Assembly: GCA_028274465.1 (NCBI GenBank) | Contig: CM051458.1 | Span: forward strand, 39,966,744-40,030,743 | DNA: 64,000 nucleotides | DNA from: Plantago ovata | Lineage: Eukaryota; Streptophyta; Magnoliopsida; Lamiales; Plantaginaceae | Reading direction: 5' to 3' | Part shown: positions 57,201-64,000 of the stretch, piece by piece | Numbering within the stretch: position 1 is the first letter of the stretch | Layout of the letters: each line of letters begins with the position of its first letter | Program-made: the position numbers and the translations under genes | Notes under the pieces: generated by a model | Told to the model about the DNA's origin: nothing | Databases searched by the model: none | What the model saw: only the letters and a program-made list of their open reading frames with translations

Positions 57201-57919
57201 AATTGGACAGATGTTTTTCCATCTTGAGGAAGTACGAAATGAAGTTGAACCCCGCCAAATGCACATTTGAAGTCAAAGGAGGAAAGTTCTTGGGTTACAT
57301 TGTAACTGAGAGAGGCATTGAGGCAAATCCGGAAAAAATCAAAGCTATTCTTGAGCTCCCACAACCTAAGACACTAAATGAAGTGCAGAAGTTGGTAGGA
57401 AAATCAATTTCCGTGAGTCGATTCATTTCGAGATCAGCTGAAAAGAATCTCCCCTTCTTCAAAGTGCTGAGGAACAGTAGTCAATTCGAATGGACTAAGG
57501 AATATGAGGAAGCATTTGAGAAGCTCAAAGAATACTTGATGACGCCACCTCTGCTCTCCAAACCGCAAGATGGTGAATCCTTATATCTCTACTTCGCAGC
57601 GGTTCTAGAAGCCATCAGCTCTGTGCTAGTGAGGATTCAAGGAAATGATCTCTTGCCCATTTACTACTTGAGTAAGGCGTTGAGTGGAGCAGAGACTCGT
57701 TACATGGATATCGAAAGGTTAGCTTTTGCCTTGGTTTACACAGCAAGAAGACTTAAGTCATATTTTGGATCTCACAAGGTGGTTGTGCTCACTAGTCAGC
57801 CTCTCAAACAAGTCTTGGGAAGGCCAGAGTTGTCAGGAAGACTAGCTAGGTGGGCAATCGAGCCCAGTGAATTTGAAATTGACTATCAGGCTCCGTCAGC
57901 CAAAAAGCTCAAGTTATAG
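57201..57919 (+). CDS. Element E RT C-terminus and RNase H (fossil, right of D)
   Basis: Continues RT directly from the target duplication: KLNPAKCTFEVKGGKFLGYI (57242-57301). RNase H follows with YLYFAAVLEAISSVLVRI, YYLSKALSGAETRYMDIERL and LKQVLGRPELSGRLARWAIE, ending QAPSAKKL. Confidence 0.9.
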
Positions 57920-57954
57920 CAGACTTCCTAGTTGAATATCCAAGGAAGGAACCA

Positions 57955-58510
57955 ATGGAGGAAGATCCCAAGGGATCAGCAAAAGCAAACACGTTGGTAA
58001 TAGAGGACCTAGACTCATTGGTTAGTCAGCGTTTCAAAGACTTGGAATTGGCCCTAAAAGCCTTTCAAGAGGCAACGGGGAGAACAACAGAGGAAAACGG
58101 CGAAGAAAACGTCCTTCAGAGACCGGGAAAGGCACAAAGGAGAGAACCAGATTCAGTGAAGATGATCCTACATGCTGAGGAAGTTCTAAAGGAAAAGGAG
58201 ACCGTCTCTCCAACACCAAAGAAACCATCCGACCAAGAAGAGGTCTGGTTGTTAGAAGTGGATGGATCATCCTCATGAACAAATGGGGGGATAGGAATTT
58301 ATATCCGAAGTCCCGGAGGAGCTGAACTTGAGTATGCGGTCACTCTGGGATTTAGTGTTTCTAACAATGAGGCCGAGTATGAAGCCATCCTCATAGGACT
58401 CCGCATGGCGAAGGCTCTTCAAGTTGAAAAAGATCAAAATCTTTACTGACTCTCAGTTAGCAGAAAAGCAAATTTCTGGAAAAATGGAGCACAAAGAAGG
58501 ATGCACTATC
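57955..58510 (+). CDS. Element E linker and second RNase H-like domain (fossil)
   Basis: An acidic linker (KANTLVIEDLDSLVSQRFKD) ends WLLEVDGSSS. Then GIGIYIRSPGGAELEYAVTL and NNEAEYEAILIGLRMAKAL (about 58290-58418) show an archaeal-type RNase H domain, the extra aRH found in the Tat lineage. It is covered by more than one frame. Confidence 0.8.
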
Positions 58511-58511
58511 C

Positions 58512-59969
58512 ATGTATAAGTCTAAGATCCAAGAGGAGATGACTATGTTCGAGAAATGTGAGATTGAAAAATTTTCAAGGGACCTCAATGGAAGGGCAGA
58601 TGCCTTGTTGAAATATGCATCTGCCTCAGGAAGAATAGACACAAGAAACGTTATCTTGATGAGAGTTGAAAGTTCATCCGTCATGAACCAAGGACTCAAA
58701 ACCCTTCCAATCTTTTCAATCTCAACAACTCCTGGAACCAGTTGGATGCACCCATTGACAGATTATCTCTTGAAGGGAAGCCTCCCACAAGATTGTGGCG
58801 AAGCAAAGAGACTCAAAGTCAGATCATTGAAATACTTTATCCAAGGAGATTATCTGTATAAGTGGTCCTTCCAAGGGGCACACTTGAGATGTGCTAATGA
58901 GAAAGAAGCAAATGCAATCTTGGATGAAGTACACAAGGGAGTTGCGGAAACCATTCAGGAGGAAGAACACTGGGTCAGAAAATATACCGACAAAGATACT
59001 ATTGGCCAACCTTGAGAGAGGATGCAACATCCTATGTAAAGAAGTGTGAAGATTGTCAATACTTCGCTAGGACTTCTCAAGCCCCAGTAAGGCCACTCAT
59101 CCCAGCTACAATTACTTGTCCTTTTGATCAGTGGGGAATTGACATAGTGGGACCTTTTCCGAAAGGATCAGGGCAGAAGAAATTCATAATAGTGGTTGTG
59201 GAATATTTTAGCAAATGGGCAGAAGCTGAAGCAGTAGCAACGATCTATGAGAACAAAGTCATGGACTTCGTATGGAGAAATATTGTTTGCCGTTTCGGGC
59301 TACCGAGAATCTTGATCTCTGATAATGGCGCACAATTTTCAGGAGCCAAGTTCAAAGCGTGGTGTGAAACCATGAAGATTGAGAGAAGATTCACTTCAGT
59401 AGGCTACCCACAAGCGGACAAACCGAAGTTGTCAATAAGACACTCGTCGATCTCTTAAAGAGAAGGTTCGAGGCATGCAAGGGAGATTGGGTGGATGAAT
59501 TAGATGGAGTCCAATGGGCTTATAGAACCACTACAAAAGTTGCTACAAGGGAGACCCCTTTTTCACTAGTATATGGCTCAGCTCTGAGGCCGTGATACCA
59601 GCTGAGATCGCTGTGGAAACTATAAGGATCCAAGGGTATGAGCCAGAAGATAACCATGAAGCAAGGGTGTATGATCTTGAGATGTTAGAAGAATCAAGAA
59701 CTACAGCTTTAGCAAACATTCTCCGATATCAAGCTATCATTGCAAAAGCATATAACAAGCATGTGAGGAACAAGGAGTTCCAGGTAGGTGATTTGGTTTT
59801 GAGGAAGGCAGATATCTTAGAGAACGTGGGGAAGGTTCATCGCAAGTGGGAAGGACCGTACAAGATAGTAAAGGCTTACCCCAATGGAAGCTACCGTCTC
59901 AAGGACATGGAGGGGAAAGACCTGAAGAACACTTGGAACGCTACCAACATGCAGAAGTTTTATGCTTGA
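58512..59969 (+). CDS. Element E integrase (fossil)
   Basis: Lead-in KCEIEKFSRDLNGRADALLK (end of aRH), then integrase with KYFIQGDYLYKWSFQGAHLR, CEDCQYFARTSQAPVRPLIP (zinc site near 59048) and the core WGIDIVGPFPKGSGQKKFII and ISDNGAQFSGAKFKAWCE. The C-terminal module is at 59592-59969, with FQVGDLVLRKADI and KWEGPYKIVKAYPNGSYRLK, ending KNTWNATNMQKFYA, a Tat signature. Several frames. Confidence 0.9.
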
Positions 59970-60540
59970 AGAGATGTTATGGCCAAGAATCAAGAACTCC
60001 GAAGGAAGGCACCACTTTTACTACATTGATTCACTTTGTTTTGTTCAAAGACTTTATCTTGTTTGTAATTGGCTATAAAGCCTGTTGTCGCAGTTGTATT
60101 TGAATTTCCGTCAAATCGATACAATGAAGCTTGCTAAGATTTCTTTTAGGTTTCAAAAGTCTCGCATAATTTCTTTTTGATTATTCTAGTAAGACCCGAC
60201 CAACCACTAAGGTTTAGGAGGGTTAAAAGATCAGGAAAAGGAGAGAACACCAACAAAGGAAGAATAGTGAGCAGAAAGCCGGAAGGAAGGAAAGCATGAA
60301 TCAACGGAACTCGAGTTCAAGGGTTCAAAGTCGAGAAAAAGTCAAAAAAATGAATGTTCTCAACTTTTTATTTCAAGAAACAAACATCTCGGAAGTTCGG
60401 AAGAATACCAAAAGTTTTTTCTCATACCCAGACAGTCCGAGTACAAAACAGTGGCGACTCACAGGCTTAAGAAAAAGAGCACGTGGCTCGTCCGATACAA
60501 CCACTTCCGAGAAAAAGTTCCTCAAAATGCGAATTACTAA
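59970..60540 (+). other. Element E region after pol, non-coding
   Basis: T-rich, then purine-rich sequence with no convincing ORF. It leads into the 87-bp repeat array. No gene is recognised. Confidence 0.5.
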
Positions 60541-61080
60541 CACTTGTAAAGATTTCAAATTTACAAAGTGAACTTGTAACCGTTCCGAGATAAAATTTCC
60601 TCGGAACAACATTTGGTGATTAAAGTCACTAACTTGTAAAATTTCAAATTTACAAGAGCACGTGACAGTTCCGAGATATAATTCTCTCGGAACGAAGTTT
60701 GGTGAATAAAGTCACTAACTTGTAAAATTTCAAATTTACAAGAGCACGTGACAATTCCGAGATATAATTCTCTCGGAACGAAGTTTGGAGAATAAGGTCA
60801 CTAACTTGTAAAATTTCAAATTTACAACAGCACGTGACAGTTCCGAGATATGATTCTCTCGGAACGAAGTTTTGAGAATAAAGTCACTGACACTTGTAAA
60901 ATTTCAACTTTACAAGAGCACGTGACAGTCCCGAGATATAATTTCCTCGGAACAACATTTGGTGAATAAATTCACTAACACTTGTAAAAATTCAACTTTA
61001 CAAATAACCCGTGATAGTTCTGAGATATGATTTGCTCGGAACTACGTTTAGTGAACAAATCATTAGTTTGTAAACTTTCA
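60541..61080. repeat. 87-bp tandem repeat with paired hairpins
   Basis: Six units, spaced 86, 86, 86, 89 and 88 bases by the motif TTCCGAGATATAATT (60583, 60669, 60755, 60841, 60930, 61018). Each unit holds two inverted repeats, TTGTAAAATTTCAAATTTACAA and TTCCGAGNNNNNNTTCTCTCGGAA-like, separated by CACGTGAC (an E/G-box-like core) and a CACTAAC stretch. Confidence 0.93.
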
Positions 61081-61359
61081 ACTTCATAACACAAAGTTGT
61101 CTGAGTTAAGTCACTACTAAACGAGGTAAAAACACTTCGAGATGAAAATACTTGGCTATTTTTATTAAGAAAGAAAACACAAGTTATACGACATAACTTA
61201 ATAAACAAAGGAGAGTACGTGCAAAGAAAGATGCATTATCCGAGTTACAAGTGCCACAAGGGCCGAATGAAAAATACTTGGTACATGATAAGAGGAATTG
61301 TTTTAAAAGATAACAAATGTATCGAGTACAATCTAGCACGGGTATACCCGACCTTCAAG

Positions 61360-63988
61360 AGTCTTCTGTCGGAGCTACAGGAGCAGAAGAACTGGATCCC
61401 GGAGCCTCAACCGGTGTCTGCAGAGGAAAGAGCCTAGAGTCAAGTGCCTGGACGATAGCCGGGAGTTCACGTTGATCTCCATTTGCCTTCATGGCCTCGA
61501 CCTCTTTGATCAGTCTAGCCCGATACTGGCAAACTTCCGGCTCGACGAAAGCAGGGGCTCACCCGACAACAGGTCCCGGAAGAGTGAGGAAGGCGCAGTT
61601 CCAAGCCTCATTCGCCTGGAAAGGAGCAAGAATTCCATCCCTTAGAACCTCCGGAAACCAAGTTGGATAAGAACCGAGCCTAACTATGAAGTTTGGATCA
61701 TCCTTGAAACAATGGCCCCGAACTCATCGTCCTCGATCTCCTCGTCCCTGTATCACGGTCCGGTAGTCAGTGAAGTCGCCCCTCTTGGTATCATCAAGCA
61801 TGGAGGTTGAGAGATTGTTAGGATTACAGGTCAGGCCCTCCTTGACGTACCCGAGACGCATCATTTGGCCTAGACAAGCCCTAAACCCCTCTTCACGGCC
61901 TTCTTCTCGGGCCAACTGCTTACCGAAAAGGTAGGAGACCGAGGCCTAGAAATCCTCGGCCGCTTCCACTCGGGCAAACCGTAGCTTCTCAATGATCTTG
62001 TCTCGGAAGCGCAGCAGCGTGGTCCCGATAGCATGGAACGAGTCCTTGAACAACCGATTCTTCGAGGCCTCAGCGCTCACTTTCTTGGCCATCTCTGAGT
62101 TCTTACTCCTTAATGTGCGGATCTCGGCCTCCAAGGACTCAACCTTCGACGCGGCCAACTCGGCCTTCTTCTCTAGCTCTTTGGTCCGAGACTCAGATTC
62201 CAACCGTTTATCGGCCAGATCATTGATAGCTCGGACGAAGCAGTTCAACTACAAAAGAAGAAAAGGAAAAAGGTTAAGGACAAAATACAAGAGAAAAAAC
62301 TTTTAAAAGATTGAGAAAAGACAATTACCTCTCGGCTAATCTGTCCGAGAGCATGAGCACGATCATACTCATCCATGGACATTAGGAGCGAGACCTCAGC
62401 ATCTCGAGCCTCCTTGGTCGCCAAGTCGACAAATTCCACTTCGTCGGCCTTGGCCCTCTTCCTCTGAGGACTGTCACTGTCCACATCGACCGGGTCCGAG
62501 GCAACCCTCTTTCCCTTCGGATCAGCTCGCTTCTTCCCTTGTTGAGCAGCGGGAATAGGATCTTTTTGCCCTTTAGCCTGGCCGACATTGGGCCTTGGAG
62601 TCGGGATAGCAGGCATGGAAGTCCCCTCCTTCTCGCATTCCTTCTCCATCTCATGGTAGTCGACCGCGTTCTTTGGATGGGTCAATCCGGGAAGAAATGC
62701 GGGAGTTTGGACTTGTTTTAGCAGATTCTCCTCCACCATTTGCCTTTGTTTTTCTCTGTTAGCCCGAGCAGCTGATGCGATACGACCCATAATATAAATT
62801 AGCCAAAAATCTGCAAGAAAAGAGGAAAAGTTAGTCCGATAAAAAAATAAGAGATCCGAGACAAAACAAAAAAAAAAAAAACAAAAAAAAAAACTTACCA
62901 AAACTGGTGCTTTTTACCGGAGGAGTAAGACCGGCGAGATACGGTAGAGGCTGAAGAATAAGTCCGAAGTAGTAGTATCGGATAGTGTTAGCCTTGTTTT
63001 CTTTTTCGAAATCTGCTACCCAATCGTCCACCCGATTGAGTAAAGGCCTAGAATCTGAGTACATGCCTCGGAAAAACTTCTTGGGAAAACTCCAATCCAA
63101 GAGCGACGTCGCTTCTGCGTCCGACATGTTTCAGTTCTCAACTTCCTAACAAAGATAAACCGGTTCCACCACTTACAACCGGCCGAGGAAGGAGCATCTA
63201 ATATAAGGCATAACCGGCCCGGGCTTTAAAGAAGTAAAAATCGTCGTTACCCGGGCTCATAGCAACTCGGAAAATTTGGTTGAAGTTTCGAAAGTTTATC
63301 TCCACGCCTCGGATATGGCAAATGACTCCGAAACACATTAGAGTGCCTAGGGCACTCGGAATTAGCTGATAAGGGCTGAACCCGAGACTGTTGAAGATGT
63401 CGTTGAAACCTTCATGGTATGGTACTCGCCACCCCCGTTCAAGCGACATTAAATGAACGGATATACATCCGATAGGGGGGTTGTAGAAAGCGTACTTGGA
63501 ATCCGGGGCTATTATTTCAATGGAATCAGGAATCGAGTACTCGTATCGGATTCGACTGAGTTCCGATTCGTGAACAGTTGAGGAACAAGTTGGAGTAGAC
63601 CCGAGTTCATTTAACTCACCATCGGGATCCGGGTGAGCTACTGCAGAAACGGACCGAGGAAATTTATTCCGTCTAGCCTCTGAACCTTTAAGTCTCCACG
63701 CTTAGTTCTTTTGATAACTCGGCCCTTGGCGTCGAGTTCTACACCTACTGGAGGAAAATTCTCACTCGGGCCTTCTTCCTCTTCCTCGGCCTCGTCATCA
63801 TCATCGTCTTCATCATCTTCCTCATCCTCATCAGGATTGTCGGGGATGAGATCCGGTCCGATTAAATCTTGAGGTACGGTTCCATCTCCGCCAGATGGAC
63901 CGGCCCCAGATGACTGCCCGACACGAGAAGAGCTCGGAGCCCATTTTGATCGGCTGACAAGCACGTCGTCATCCTCGTCGCTCTCCAA
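61360..63988 (-). CDS. Element E antisense accessory ORF region (fossil)
   Basis: Minus-strand coding downstream of pol. From the 63988 side: an acidic start (MESDEDDDVLVSRSKWAPSS, poly Asp/Glu) to 63638; a segment 63620-63198 with RGWRVPYHEGFNDIFNSLGF and SPYQLIPSALGTLMCFGVIC, like the 'putative gypsy type transposon' domain; 63127-62900 (DWSFPKKFFRGMYSDSRPLL); 62815-62330 (RIASAARANREKQRQMVEEN, a basic KKRADPKGKR stretch); 62248-61946 coiled coil (RTKELEKKAELAASKVESLE); and a tail (YPTWFPEVLRDGILAPFQAN) to about 61360. Segments after 63127 meet at GTAAGT-type donors and TTGCAG-type acceptors, so introns are likely. Its function is unknown in this lineage. Confidence 0.75.
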
Positions 63989-64000
63989 GAAGGTGTGAGA

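Overview
This window is nuclear DNA of a flowering plant, almost certainly a eudicot. The evidence is GT-AG introns, a receptor-like cytoplasmic kinase of the plant RLCK VII family, plant lineages of Ty1/copia and Ty3/gypsy LTR retrotransposons, and CACTA, MULE, Harbinger and Helitron-like DNA elements. I cannot name the species. Most of the 64 kb is transposable-element DNA. The only host gene I can read as complete is the kinase.

Layout. 1-4151: AT-rich accessory DNA holding a short eEF1A coding fragment, a tRNA-Pro-like sequence, the 3' terminus of a CACTA transposon (ends at 1925), a 353-bp tandem repeat that duplicates an exon-like piece, and a 238-bp duplication carrying two tRNA-like hairpins. 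4152-27486: a three-level nest. Outermost is a Ty3/gypsy element (A). Inside its reverse-transcriptase region lies an antisense Ty1/copia element (B, 6437-24837). Inside one LTR of B lies an Athila-type gypsy element (C, 6747-16629).

27487-31205: a six-exon RLCK VII kinase gene on the minus strand with a MULE-type MITE in intron 1. 31206-37257: plus-strand fragments of at least two unrelated host genes (XPF/UVH1 nuclease and a CCCH zinc-finger protein), ending in a Helitron-like 3' terminus, so probably a gene-capturing Helitron. 37258-41694: intergenic DNA with a microsatellite and a Harbinger/Tourist-type element filled by a minisatellite. 41695-64000: a Tat-lineage gypsy element (E) that runs off the window. 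Its gag is interrupted by a small CACTA element (43576-44931) and its RT region by a second copy of the copia family (D, 47671-57200). Downstream of pol, E has an 87-bp repeat array and an antisense accessory ORF region.

The retroelements are fossils to varying degrees, and none reads as whole. I did not find a clearly new biological system. The observations most worth checking are the probable Helitron gene capture, the conflict between nesting order and LTR divergence, the primer-site bases left outside the 3' LTR of element A, tRNA-like modules beside CACTA subterminal arrays, structured repeat families inside the retroelements, and a CCGAC-rich LTR promoter region.
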